Part shown: positions 9,966 to 20,035 of the stretch, piece after piece
Layout of the letters: every line of letters starts with the position of its first letter
Numbering within the stretch: position 1 is the stretch's first letter
Position numbers and translations under genes: made by a program
Assembly (NCBI GenBank): GCA_002812745.2
Contig: NCSJ02000392.1
Location: forward strand, 1 to 37,262
Direction: 5' to 3'
Source of the DNA: Scytalidium lignicola
Taxonomy: Eukaryota; Ascomycota; Leotiomycetes
Length of the DNA: 37,262 bases
The notes under the pieces: model-generated
Seen by the model: only the letters and a program-made list of their open reading frames with translations
What the model was told of the DNA's origin: nothing
Database searches by the model: none

Positions 9966-10767
9966 AATCGGTTCATGTATTTATACACTTCTCGGGTTGG
10001 GATTCCAAGGATCCGTCCTGTATGAATTTGGTTGCACTTAGGTTGCACTATCGAATGCAATACTTCTTTAGATGGTGGTACCAAAATAATTGATATGCTC
10101 TACCATAAATTCTCTCGTCTTAAAAATGATTATTAACTTAACTAATGTTGCTTAGTTTGTTATATGTCAGAACGCAGAGGTTAGACTATTGTAAATATAA
10201 GTCGTACGTCAGAGGCTCACATTGCTATGTGCTTGCATTTTATCTAGTAGAAAATGGGTAAGCCGAAAACGCTCTTTACGTACTCCAGCGGGTAGTTAAC
10301 TAATAATTACTACTTCATTCGGCCAACTACCAGCTCGAACAGACATTTTCTAAAACCTTAACTGAGCTGCTGTTACTATCAAAGATCTTCCATGAAGGTG
10401 CTGACGTTTGCTTTTGACTTTCTTACAGTAGCTTAAGGCAATTAGGAGAATTTATACCGGTGTTAATTACGGCGTTTTAGATTAACTAGGTAGACTGTAA
10501 TTTTAAAACCTGCAATTTCTTGAGGTTAATATGAACCGCAATTAGGAATAAAGGACAGTCTCGTGTAGTTAACTTTCAATTAATTTAACCAATTGATTCT
10601 TCTACAGGGCGTCACCCCACGGATAGTTGTAGGAGAAGTGGGATTGAAGCGAAGATTGGTCATTGAAGTGGGATGTAAGGGTCAAAGTAGTTTGGGAGTT
10701 GATAGAAAGGGGACTTCCACCAGTCGTGGTCTTCATCCGACCCGAGTGCCAGATTTTCATGCGATGA
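9966..10767. other. Intergenic, no gene recognised
   Basis: AT-rich sequence, with a GC-richer part from about 10590. The small open frame at 10593-10775 has no recognisable domain and leads into the GH16-like pseudogene, so it may be part of that gene's decayed 5' portion. Confidence 0.55.
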
Positions 10768-11295
10768 GTCTATAACGGTGCTACAATCAGGTCCTCATCT
10801 CATGAAGTAGCCAACGATGGCGTCCGTATTCTGACCTCTTGTTACGCTTGCAAATAGTCGTCACTTCTGACCTTCTAGGACAGTTTATACCAAGCAGCAT
10901 TTCAGTGTCTCAGCCGGAGGTGGCCTTGATTTTACTGCACAGTTCATTGCTCCTGTGATCAAGGGTACATGGTCAGCGTTCTGGCTTAAATGCTACTTCG
11001 GGGTGGCTACCTGACATTAACATGACTGAGTGGAGGGGAAACAGGGATATCAGTTTCAACACCTTCAATACCAGCAGCCATGTTTCATAGGATAATGCGA
11101 TATACCCAAGTCCGAGAAATTGGCACACAATGATTTGCCAGTTGAGGGATTCCGGGAATGGGAAGGATGCACGAGCTAAGTTTTACCTGAATGGGGGGCT
11201 TAAGACGACGCAGGTTGGAGCTGGTTATATTGGGAAGGGTTTCTACATCATCGTTGATTCCCAAATGGAGGGGAGCAACGCAGGTCCTCACTATG
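10768..11295 (+). pseudogene. GH16-like glycosidase (concanavalin-A fold), decayed
   Basis: Translation in shifting frames gives the layout of a fungal GH16-type endoglucanase-like protein. First comes VANDGVRILTS (10768 onward, then stops). A frame from 10901 reads FSVSAGGGLDFTAQF, IAPVIKGTWSAFWL. After a +1 shift at about 11003 come DINMTEWRGNRDISFNTFNT, one TAG at 11088-11090, NWHTMICQLRDSGNGKDARA, KFYLNG and FYIIVDSQMEGSN, up to a GTAAGT donor at 11296. The GH16 catalytic signature E-x-D-x-(x)-E reads D-I-N-M-T-E: the nucleophile Glu is Asp (11013-11015) and the central Asp is Asn (11019-11021, a G-to-A change), while the acid/base Glu stays (11028-11030). The gene is dead through frameshift, stops and active-site loss. 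The last exon was not found. Confidence 0.72.
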
Positions 11296-12146
11296 GTAAG
11301 TGCTAATGTAATTAGTACTGCAGACGATGTAATAACCAACAGAGAATAGATACAACCTTTAAGGTGAGGGATCTCAAGCTACCAGTTACAAATAAAACTA
11401 GACCTCTTCGGGACGATCACTTTATCTATGTGTTCCTTGAGAATATGGCGCAAGTGCAAGCATAAAATATCCGAACAAACTTTTTATCTAGCNAAATCGA
11501 GAGACCCATGCCAAGCAGTTAGTAGCATTAGAGGAGAGGGACTTTCTCTCGAATAGTTTTTCGCCCCTCACTAGTATTAACTCAGAGTCAAGTTTATTGT
11601 TTTTATTTCATTTGAGGTTGAAATAACTATCATTTTAATCAAATAGTTCTCTTTACATCAAAATTACAAGTCCTTGAAGTTTAAAACTAAGACGGGGTTA
11701 ATTAACTACCCTTATCAATTTTAAAGAGGGAGACAGTGAAAGACGGGACATTTTAAAAAGAAGCTGACGATAATTGTAAACTAAAGCATTAAAAAGTAAA
11801 TTCTTGTCTAGAGTATAGAGGTGATATAGCATATTTAATTTGTCCGGTTAAAGTATTCATACAAGATCAACGTCAATAACATAAGTAGACTACTTAATGC
11901 TTAAAAAAGTAAAACTGAGCGTTTCCGGGCTATAGTTACATACTAACGTGTGAGGAAATCTGGGGTAACACATTATGAGGCCTCTTTCATACCGACAATC
12001 AATTCTTATTCTATTACTTATGAGACTTAATATATGGAAACAATTTAAAGTTAATAGAACTCTTCAGATATTTGAGTGTTTGGTTTTAATCTTTCATAAT
12101 TTGGTTTTAAACCCCTTTTAACCTTCTCCACCTTTATCCTTGACAT
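11296..12146. other. AT-rich intergenic
   Basis: Nothing coding is recognised. A single N lies at 11493. The sequence becomes increasingly AT-rich toward the APC permease promoter. Confidence 0.6.
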
Positions 12147-12262
12147 TGATAACAAACTGTCAGCCATAGCAGATAAGGAAAATATCTTAAACAGCTAAAA
12201 AAAATTAGCCTCTTATCTTCAAATTAAGATCTGCATTACTTCGGAAACTTCAAACCAGATAA
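12147..12262 (+). promoter_or_regulatory. Cluster of four GATA sites upstream of the APC permease
   Basis: HGATAR motifs stand at 12147-12152 (TGATAA), 12171-12176 (AGATAA), 12213-12218 (TTATCT, reverse) and 12257-12262 (AGATAA). That is four within 116 bp, ending about 115 bp before the start codon at 12377. Such clusters are the target of AreA/Nit2-type activators that switch on transport of secondary nitrogen sources. The arrangement fits the amine or amino acid permease downstream. Confidence 0.55.
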
Positions 12263-12376
12263 AGAGCTTATTTTCCCGTTCATATTAACCTCCAAAAAAT
12301 TTTCCCCTCCAAACGATTCTTGTTTTGATTCCTATAACGCTGACCAATCTTCTCGTTACTATTTCCACACTGCAGA

Positions 12377-14083
12377 ATGGCTGACAGGAAACCAGAGCAA
12401 CTGGAGAGAACAACCAGCGGGGTAAAGCTTGCGGACTCTGAGGTTCTTGCGATACTGGGGAAAAAGCAGGTTTTGAAGCGTCGTTTTGGATTCTGGACTC
12501 TCTTCGGATTCGCGGTCTGCGAATTGATTACATGGGAGACTGTTCTCGCATTGTTCAGCCAGGGACTCAACAACGGAGGTCCAGCTGGTCTTGTATTTGG
12601 TTTCCTGATCGCATGGCTTTCGACATTATCTGTATATACAGTCATCTCTGAGTTGGCGTCCATAGCACCCATTGCGTCGGGCCAGTATTACTGGGTGTAT
12701 ATGCTTGCACCGGCAAAGTACAAGAAATCCTTTAGCTATCTTGTGGGATGGCTCACATCTCTAGCTTGGGTAGCGACGGTAGCTACAGAGACCATCTTCG
12801 CTGGAACAATTATCCAAGGATTACTGATTCTTAACTATCCTGACTATGACCCAAAGCCTTACCAGGGGACCTTGTTTGCCTGGCTAGTCACGACAGTCGG
12901 TGTATTCATCAACGTCGTGATCCCTGACCAGCTCCCACGATTTGAGATCGTCATTCTCGTCCTTCATGTCGCTGGCTTTATTGCCATTCTTGCCACACTT
13001 TGGGCGACCTCACCACATGGCAGTGCTTCGGATGTATTTCTAACTGCATTCAATGAAGGCGGCTGGCCAACACAAGGACTCTCCTACTGCGTCGGGTTCC
13101 TCGGCAACGTTGCGACCTTTGTTGGAGCAGACGCTAGCGTCCATATGGCGGAGGAAGTCGAAGACGCTGCATCCAGCATTCCTCGAGTCATTACCAGCAG
13201 CATGATCTTCAATGGCTTGGTTGGTTTCGCCATGATGCTAACAGTCCTATTCTGTCTTGGTGATGCTGACACTGTCCTCGCAACTGAAACAGGCTTTCCG
13301 TTCATCCAAGTATTTTACGACTCAGTGCAGAATAAGGCTGGAGCAGTCGCCATGGGGGCCATCGTGCTGGTACTTACCTGGGCCTGCGCAATTGGAATCA
13401 CTACGACCGCATCGCGCATGACTTGGGCGTTTGCGCGCGACAAAGGCATGCCCTTCTCTAAGTACTTAAGTAAGGTCGCCAAGTACAATTCTATCCCAAT
13501 CATTGCCGTTGTGGCCGTATGTAGTTTAGCATGCCTGCTTAGCCTGATATATATTGGATCGGAAACCGCTTTTAACGATGTAATCTCCTTAACCATCACT
13601 GGTTTTTACGGTTCATACCTCCTCCCGTCGGTGTTGCTTTTCTACCATCGCCTGAAAGGGAATGTAGGAGGACATAGTACTAATAAGATTGCATCTGTTG
13701 CTCCGCAAACCCTCATCACCACAGACGAGGAAAAATCGACTATCCAGGACGAGCTGGAAATCGCTCTCCCGCCGCTGAACTGGGGGCCGTGGCATATTCC
13801 CGGTTTGCTGGGGATCCTGAACAACGCATATGCATGCGTGTACATGGTCTTTGTGATATTCTGGTCTGTCTGGCCACCCGAGACGCCTGTCACCGCGTTG
13901 ACGATGAATTATAGCGCAGTGGTAACCGGAGGGGTGCTCATTTTTGCAGGGCTGTGGTACATACTGAGGGCCAGGAGAGAATATAAGGGCCCGCTAGTTG
14001 ACCTGGAAGCTGCGAGCATTTTAAGGAGAGCTAGTCTTCTCTCGAGGGAGGATGCCGCGGTAGGGGAAACAGTAACTAATTAA
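12377..14083 (+). CDS. APC-superfamily permease (choline/GABA/amino acid type)
   Basis: Intronless gene for a 568-residue integral membrane transporter of the fungal amino acid/choline transporter group (relatives include GABA, choline and biotin-precursor permeases of yeast). A soluble N-tail ends in LKRRFGFWTLFGFAV. Then follow the family blocks ETVLALFSQGLNNGGPAGLV, SELASIAPIASGQYYWVYML, GWLTSLAWVATVATET, HMAEEVEDAASSIPRVI (the conserved loop of this family), ITTTASRMTWAFARDKGMPF and, before the last two helices, LNWGPWHIPG. About 12 membrane helices are expected. Substrate cannot be read from sequence; GABA, choline or another small amine are the leading choices. The frame is intact with ordinary codon use. 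The GATA cluster upstream points to nitrogen regulation. Minus-strand open frames over the same span are shadows. Confidence 0.92.
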   Translation: MADRKPEQLERTTSGVKLADSEVLAILGKKQVLKRRFGFWTLFGFAVCELITWETVLALFSQGLNNGGPAGLVFGFLIAWLSTLSVYTVISELASIAPIASGQYYWVYMLAPAKYKKSFSYLVGWLTSLAWVATVATETIFAGTIIQGLLILNYPDYDPKPYQGTLFAWLVTTVGVFINVVIPDQLPRFEIVILVLHVAGFIAILATLWATSPHGSASDVFLTAFNEGGWPTQGLSYCVGFLGNVATFVGADASVHMAEEVEDAASSIPRVITSSMIFNGLVGFAMMLTVLFCLGDADTVLATETGFPFIQVFYDSVQNKAGAVAMGAIVLVLTWACAIGITTTASRMTWAFARDKGMPFSKYLSKVAKYNSIPIIAVVAVCSLACLLSLIYIGSETAFNDVISLTITGFYGSYLLPSVLLFYHRLKGNVGGHSTNKIASVAPQTLITTDEEKSTIQDELEIALPPLNWGPWHIPGLLGILNNAYACVYMVFVIFWSVWPPETPVTALTMNYSAVVTGGVLIFAGLWYILRARREYKGPLVDLEAASILRRASLLSREDAAVGETVTN

Positions 14084-14826
14084 TAAATAAGAGACTTCAT
14101 GCTTTATATATGAAATACACTGTAAGGAGACAGACTTCATGCCTCGGATTTAGTTAAAGATTGAAGTGAGCTTACATGATCGATTTTAACTTTATACATT
14201 TCACCTTTACATGACATTTTATCAATCTTCTAAAAGTTATTATTATAAAGATTAACCTTTTTATAACCTGTATTAAACTTATTAAGTTATAATTAAATTT
14301 GATATATATATATAAGTTAGTCAATTATTTTTTGTTATACAAATCTCGCTTCCGTATGTGTCGGATGAATGAACAAGTAAATTACGTTTTGACTTCTGTA
14401 TAAACTCTGAAGTATTAAGATTTACAGATCAACACGATAATCACTTGTGATCAAGATCTTTCATCGAGATCAAATTTACGTGATCCTTTTACTACTCTTT
14501 CTTATATTAATTGTACTGTAATTGTATAGTAAGATAGTCAATTGACTTCACTTCTATGATCAGTATGCTTACTTTTTTACCGTTCAATCTGACAGTATAC
14601 GCCCAAAAAGGAGAATATAATTTAAAGGTTACTTAAAGCACTTATACTGTAAATAAAATAGATAAAAAGCAACGGTGAACCCTCTTCTATACACTAAGTT
14701 ACAATCTGTATTATCTATTATAGCAATTGACAAAGCTCTGTTCCACACAATCTATATGTGCAGTTGTTGCCGCTTGTACTTTGAGCTCTGATAAGAGTAG
14801 CGAATCCCGGGCCGTTTTAGAGTGAA
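14084..14826. other. AT-rich intergenic, 3' flank of permease
   Basis: Holds a short (TA)n run near 14303-14316 and no recognisable gene. It ends at the GT microsatellite that marks the likely 3' end of LINE-A. Confidence 0.6.
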
Positions 14827-14842
14827 GTGTGTGTGTGTGTGT
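14827..14842. repeat. (GT)8 microsatellite at the LINE-A 3' end
   Basis: Eight GT units. Read in the LINE-A direction (minus strand) this is an (AC)n tail, a position where many LINEs carry a simple-repeat tail. It is taken as the element's likely 3' terminus. Confidence 0.8.
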
Positions 14843-15639
14843 TTCTATTTAACGTCTGGCGGGCACGTGTCTAGACACGTGTCCTGGAGGAACCCTACGG
14901 ATTATAAGACGCTAGAGGGGAAAGCCCTCTAGGATGCTATCTAGTTTACTAGTACAGAGCTTTTTAATAGCAGCTGTATTTATACAGTTCTACGGCCACT
15001 GGCCTGCTATCTCTCGCGAATGATTACAATTATCACCAGCTTGCGATTAGTCCTCCTTGCCGTTGACTCGATGCCTTGTTTCTCCTCAGCTTTCCACTCG
15101 TTTTTGGTTTTATAAAAGGAAAATAAGATAACAATTAATAATACAGACAAAGGAAAGGGTTTGTGGATAGGCTTTTGGGGCCTTATAAGCTGTTAGTGGT
15201 TTTTACGGTCTGTGATACTCTCTGTCATAGCAACAGCAAATCTTTATAAAATATTTAGATTCTATAATCCAGTTTGCTAGTGTTGTAGCTCTCTTTGTAA
15301 TCTTAAGTAACCATGGAAGTACTTCTGATGTAAGCAGATCATGAATCCTTTTGTGGATAGTACTCTTTTTGCAGAAGTAAAAGTAAAGTGGTGATTTAGT
15401 CTGTTTGCAAGAGCAAGATAAGATTGTATTTTTATGATTAAACTGCTTATGATATACAATAAAGTCCTTATGCTGTAAACAGGCTACGAGTATATAACCT
15501 AGGGTATTACATGGTATTTGAAGTTTGTTGACAGGGCATAACTTATCATTAGGTTTTGATAATTTGCAAGGGTTGTAAAAGCTCAGAGTTGTATAAGAGC
15601 TTATTTTGCAGTTGCCCGTGGGATTTGTTTTAAGAATGC

Positions 15640-16100
15640 AAGAGTGTAAATTGTGTCTGCTGGCGAGGGGAGTAATGCCCTCTCCTTGGCAGTTAAGTCA
15701 ACATCTTCGTTACCAGGGATATTTAGATGTCCAAGGACTTATCAGACTTGTACTGATCCAGGAGTAGCTTCAGGATAACAGATCCGTAATGGCTACTTAT
15801 AAGCTACTTCGTAGAACTTTGTAAAGATAACTTGTGATAAACTTGTTGAGGATGCAAGAAGTTGCATTACGACTTCGAGGTTATCGAGAAAGATCCAGAG
15901 ATCAGTAGTATACCTTGAAAAAGGGGAATTAAGGGTTATTTTTGCTTTGCAAAGGGCTATAACAACTTCAGCATCAAAGACCTTAGCATTACAGCCAAGG
16001 GAGAAGGCTTTTCAGTCTCTTTGATGTCTGTTTTGATAAATTACAACTCTACTACTAGTAGTACTGTTTGTAGCTTTGCTTTTTGAGCTATCTAAGAAGA
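15640..16100 (-). pseudogene. LINE-A RNase H domain remnant
   Basis: Minus-strand translation with scattered stops gives AFSLGCNAKVFDAEVVIAL, then FLDNLEVVMQLLASSTS, and the C-terminal block VLGHLNIPGNEDVDLTAKER. These match the RNase H domain of fungal LINEs (normally xxGPNAEVFDAE, and VPGHxGIPGNExADxxAK). The RNase H sits 3' of the reverse transcriptase as expected in Tad/I elements. It is inactive through stops. The exact edges are approximate. Confidence 0.78.
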
Positions 16101-16941
16101 CTTGTAGGTCTAGTCATAGGATTAACAGAAGAAAGTCTAAAAAGTCTTTTGCAACCTCTTCTTTCATCTGGCCTTGCAAACTATTAATCTAAGTAGTTAT
16201 TTTTATGCAGGACTCCTTGATCTTCCACAGGGCATATTGAATTAGATTGACTTTTTCTGATTTAAGAAGAGTTAATAAGAACTATGCTAATCAAGTATTT
16301 GGTCTTTTATCCTGAAGAATTTTATCTGTACAAACTTATAAAGGATACAACAGATCTAGACGAGTTGTGCAAGTTGCAAAGGTCTATGAGATTAGGTTAA
16401 GTTTGATCTTTAGTGGCTGTAATTATGACTCCTTGTATAAAGCAGAGGTTTAGGTAGTTTGGTAAACTAGGAGAATTGCATGGGCACTTGTAAGAATTAT
16501 CTTTTCTAGTAGCTGGAGGTGTAAAAGAATACTATTACTAGTCCGTTTTAGAGTAGCTTCTTTATAAGCTACTCTTGATCTCCTAGGCCACCAGGTTTCA
16601 GTTGTATAATAGCCTTTCTTTAAGATATAAGCTATTATAACTTGTTGGAGAAAAATAAGAGGGACCTTGTAAGTAGTTTTCCTTAGAGAACAAAGAGCAT
16701 TGTTAACTGTAAGTGCTTTTGCGGATAAAATGCAAACATACTATTTAAAGTTAAGTTTGTGGTCAAAGAAAACTCTTAACTATTATAATAGTTTGATAAC
16801 TTCTTAGATTATATATATTCTAACTTTTACTTATAAGCTAGCAGATAAATACAAGTCCTTTGTATTTCTAGTAAAATGTATTAGTTCTGACTTTTTAAGA
16901 TCAAAAGTTATCTTTTCCTCTAAACCTTAGTTAAGTACTTT

Positions 16942-17133
16942 TTAAAGGTTCTTTTGAAGTATCTTGTAATTACTTTGTAAGTTTGTCAAAATTATAAGTA
17001 AGCTTATATTGTTTGCATACTTAAATCTATTTGTTAGTCTGCTTAACCAGAAGAGTAAGGTAATGTATAACATAAAGAGAATTAAGGAGATTAGTAAGCC
17101 TTGTAGAAGGCTGTACCAGATATTCGTTAACAA
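16942..17133 (-). pseudogene. LINE-A reverse transcriptase core remnant with YANN in place of YADD
   Basis: The open segment reads LLQGLLISLILFMLYITLLF and then RFKYANNISLLIILTNLQSN. This corresponds to the reverse transcriptase palm blocks G-x-P-Q-G-S-P-x-S-P-x-L-F and F-x-Y-A-D-D. Both catalytic aspartates of the YADD box have become Asn (codons AAC and AAT at 17013-17008), each a single G-to-A change, and the Pro and Ser residues of the first block are also lost by transitions. Further palm and finger blocks are too degraded to delimit. Confidence 0.85.
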
Positions 17134-18723
17134 GCTTGTTTCTCTGTTAAGGCGGATCTTAACAGACTAGCCAATAGTAAAAGACTGTATTTATTAGACT
17201 AGATAATCTGGCCAGCCTTGCTCTTGTAGTCTATGGACAAGTTGTCCAGGAAGGACTATATCAAATATACTTTTAATGTTCATTATTAGAAAAGAAGTTT
17301 TAAACTTGTTAACTAAAGTTATCTTTATATTGTATGTTAAGCAAGTTATTAAGTTTACTGCAGATCATAAAGGAAGGGCTCCAAATTGCTGTTTGCCTGT
17401 GATTTGTAGGATTATTGCTAGTTATACCATTTTACAGGTAATTAGTCTTTCTAAGCCTTTTTCAAATACTAAGAGAAGTACAATTAGCTAATAAGATCTT
17501 GAGGAGAAGTAGTCTGCCTTATTTGGTTTAAGGATAATCACAAGAATTACAATCTGGAAACAGGTTAGATAATAGCCTGTAGATAAGTATTTTTGAAAAA
17601 GAAAAAGTATTAAAAGCTTAATTTAAGGTTAAGTTAGTTGAAGAATCTTGGTAAGGATCTCATCTAAACTAAGAATAATATTTCCAACCTTTAAAATAGC
17701 TTTACAGATATCTTACATTGTAATTTCCAGAAAGGGGATTACTCTTAGAGTAATTGTCAAGGTATTGAAGGGGATATCACTTGCTTCTGCAGTATTAGTA
17801 AGAAGTTCTTTGATTAGAAGGTCTCTCTTCTCCTTTATGCTTTTTATAATAAGGTTAATAAAATCTTGTAGATTAACTAGAAGAAGGTTATGATAATTCC
17901 TGATGGACTAATGTTACTTTGTCATTTTAAATATATTATTAATTTCTTTTACCAAGTTAAGCTTGTTAGACTAGAAGTCTTGTTTTGCTTTACAAACTGA
18001 ATTTCATAGGTTGTAAGCTGTTTTAGTAGTAGATAAAGACTAGCTTGCTTATACAACTATTTTGTAGTTATTGTCCTATTATAGCTAACTAGTGTTTTAT
18101 CTTAGAGTTCTGATGGTTGATAAAGAATAAACATCATTAATAACTTTTGTTAATTTTACAATTGTCAAGTTTAGTATAGTAGATGATAGAATATCTGTTA
18201 GAGTTGGTAAGTTAATCAGCATTATTTGTAAAGTGTTTATAAACTATTCTAGGTCAAGAGTTTTAAGTTGTAATCTTTTAACTAGTTCTTGCTCATGGGC
18301 ATTCCAGTTAATTGTAATAAAAAGAGGGCTATGGTCTGAGGTTACATCCATATGCTCTACTTTTGTTGTTAAAGCATTTAAGGGGCTTGTAATAAAAGCT
18401 AAGTCAAGTATATTACCAATGTTTTGAGTAGATTCTCCAACCTTTGTAATATAAGTAAAGTTGTAAGTTTCAAGCCAGGCTGTTAAGGTATTTGCTTGTT
18501 TAAAGATAGAAAGGTAGTCTAAGTCTTATATTAGATAATGTAGATTGAAATCGCTTGTAATAAATATAGACTGTAAAAGTGGTTGTAGGACTGTAAGAAG
18601 TGTTTTGACAGTTGCCCTTATGTCTATACTACTGAGCAAGGCATTATAAATGTTAATAATATTTAGAGGGGTTATGTTATGACCTTGAAGTTGTAAGAAA
18701 ATAAGGTCCCTTAAAATAACAAG

Positions 18724-19047
18724 TTATAATTGGTCTGTTTTGAGTCCAATGCTCTTCCGGACATAAGAGATTACCTGTAGGTGAGTTTCCCAGTTGTCAA
18801 GTAGAGTGAAAGCCTCATACATTAGATGAGGCTTTGTAATTTGTCGTTTCCAATCTGTAAAAATATATAATTCTTGGATAAGAATAATATTAATAGAAGA
18901 GTCATTTGTTGGTGTAAGTACTATTTCATGTGAAGTAGTACCTCTTCCTACGTTGATCTGTAATAATGTAAGAGGTTTAGCCAGGTAACAATGGTTGTTA
19001 AGCATTAAAGGTAAGTAGTGAAAAGGGATTTGTAGTCTTAACTGCAA
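18724..19047 (-). pseudogene. LINE-A endonuclease (AP-endonuclease-like) N-terminus
   Basis: The minus-strand frame of 107 residues includes LLQINVGRGTTSHEIVLTPT, IILIQELYIFTDWKRQITK and HLMYEAFTLLDNWE. These blocks correspond to the first strands of the exonuclease-endonuclease-phosphatase domain of fungal LINE ORF2 (N-V-G-R-G, then I-Q-E with the catalytic Glu). The frame then ends at a stop at 18724 and continues only as broken pieces. The start overlaps the end of the ORF1 frame by about 50 bases. Confidence 0.8.
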
Positions 19048-19498
19048 AGTATTGATAGACGGACACTGTTATAAGGGGATCTGACAGAAGCCACTGAACT
19101 AGTGTTGTTGGAAGAGTTATAGATGGAGCTACTCCGTCCATCTGTATATCATTAGGTATTGTCCTAGTACAGTTTGTGGATAGGCAGGCTTTTTTCCAGT
19201 CCATTTTGCTGGCCTGAATAATAATGAAGCGTTCAGCTTTTGTAAGTGTCCGATTTGGAGTTGGCCGGACAGGGCATTTCAGGTCGTCTGCCAGATGGGG
19301 GCCTCCGCAATGTGCACATCTTGCCGGACAAAAATGCGGTTTTACGGTTGCACAGCGGGTGGAATGGTTCTCTTCAATGTGATTGTTAGATCCGCAAACA
19401 CGGCAGCGTTGAGGACGGGAGCAGCTTCTAGTGTTGTGCCAAAAGAAGCATCTTGTGCATTGAATATTCTTTGGTTTTGGAACCAGCAGATGGACAGT
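18998..19498 (-). CDS. LINE-A ORF1 C-terminal part with three zinc knuckles (partial)
   Basis: Open frame of about 166 codons without an initiator, read from 19498. It has the ordered Cys/His motifs typical of Tad-type ORF1 proteins: CTRCFFWHNTRSC, then CRVCGSNNHIEENH, then CAHCGGPHLADDLKC, followed by PVRPTPNRTLTKAERFI and MDWKKAC. In the family ORF1 binds the element RNA. Composition here is near normal and no cysteine is lost, in contrast to the RIP-worn ORF2 next to it. The N-terminal part of ORF1 is missing, so it is a fragment. Confidence 0.8.
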   Translation of the reverse strand, partial: TVHLLVPKPKNIQCTRCFFWHNTRSCSRPQRCRVCGSNNHIEENHSTRCATVKPHFCPARCAHCGGPHLADDLKCPVRPTPNRTLTKAERFIIIQASKMDWKKACLSTNCTRTIPNDIQMDGVAPSITLPTTLVQWLLSDPLITVSVYQYFAVKTTNPFSLLTFNA

Positions 19499-19507
19499 TT
19501 AGAGTGA

Positions 19508-19696
19508 AGTCTTAGGGTAGTTGGTAGAATAGTGGTTACGTACACGTGATATTCACGTGCTCGGTATAAACTAGTCCCGATTAGGTAGTGGGAGCGAGCG
19601 AAGCTCCTATAGCTTCGCTCTACTAAAACAAAACATCTCCGCGCGCCCAAATCGACTTTTTGGAAATAACTCGACAACCACGCTACCTACCAGCAA
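19508..19696. other. Junction between head-to-head LINEs with a 10-bp-stem hairpin
   Basis: Contains a perfect inverted repeat, gagcgaagct (19596-19605) and agcttcgctc (19611-19620), with a 5-base loop, preceded by attaggtagtg. A related sequence with G-to-A type changes occurs at about 32454-32500. The stretch may be the 5' end of LINE-B or part of another repeat; the boundaries cannot be set from one copy. Confidence 0.5.
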
Positions 19697-20035
19697 TTGG
19701 ACAACAAGAATCGATTTCTCGAGGTCAGCTCCATGCCGCCTGGTGGTAAGGAGCTCCTTGTGGACCATGGCTGCCCAAAAGTAGGGAAGAAAGGGAAGGA
19801 CCTCAATGAACAGCGGATTTACCTCTTCCAGGAAACCGAAGCCCTGATCGAATATGTCGGTTGGAAACTAGTTACAGAGGGTTATGAGGGCTGTAAGGCT
19901 TGTCCCATACTATCTGACAACGCCTTGGACTTCCTAAGGGCTGTGAAATTGTTCCTCAGAGGCTTGAAGGATAATCATGACAAGCTTAGAAGTATAACAT
20001 TTGATATAGCAGATGATAAAATGGACAAGATATAA
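19697..20035 (+). CDS. Probable LINE-B ORF1 N-terminal fragment
   Basis: Open frame of 112 codons from ATG 19697 (MDNKNRFLEVSSMPPGGKEL), rich in charged residues, with no recognised domain. It ends in a double stop (20033-20038) and the same frame direction continues as a RIP-degraded ORF1 with zinc-knuckle relics (about 20795-20990). I infer that it is the start of LINE-B ORF1. Composition drops from normal to extremely AT-rich within a few tens of bases near 20000. An alternative is an unrelated host gene fragment joined to the element. Confidence 0.5.
   Translation: MDNKNRFLEVSSMPPGGKELLVDHGCPKVGKKGKDLNEQRIYLFQETEALIEYVGWKLVTEGYEGCKACPILSDNALDFLRAVKLFLRGLKDNHDKLRSITFDIADDKMDKI

Larger units (their letters stand above)
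14827..19507 (-). mobile_element. LINE-A: Tad-like non-LTR retrotransposon, RIP-degraded, 5'-truncated
   Basis: Read on the minus strand the region gives the ordered parts of a Tad/I-type LINE: the zinc-knuckle end of ORF1 (19498-18998), the ORF2 endonuclease (19047-18724), reverse transcriptase (around 17133-16942), RNase H (about 16100-15640) and a 3' region ending in an AC tail at 14827. ORF2 is riddled with stops and the central 4 kb is strongly AT-biased, whereas the ORF1 zinc-knuckle part and the last 300 bases keep normal composition. ORF1 upstream of the zinc knuckles is absent; the sequence changes at about 19507, so the copy is 5'-truncated or broken by the head-to-head LINE-B. Confidence 0.85.

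Noticed and set aside
13084..13893. Several minus-strand open frames of 60-94 codons
   Set aside because: They lie opposite the intact APC permease and their translations show no family blocks; they are shadows of the coding strand.
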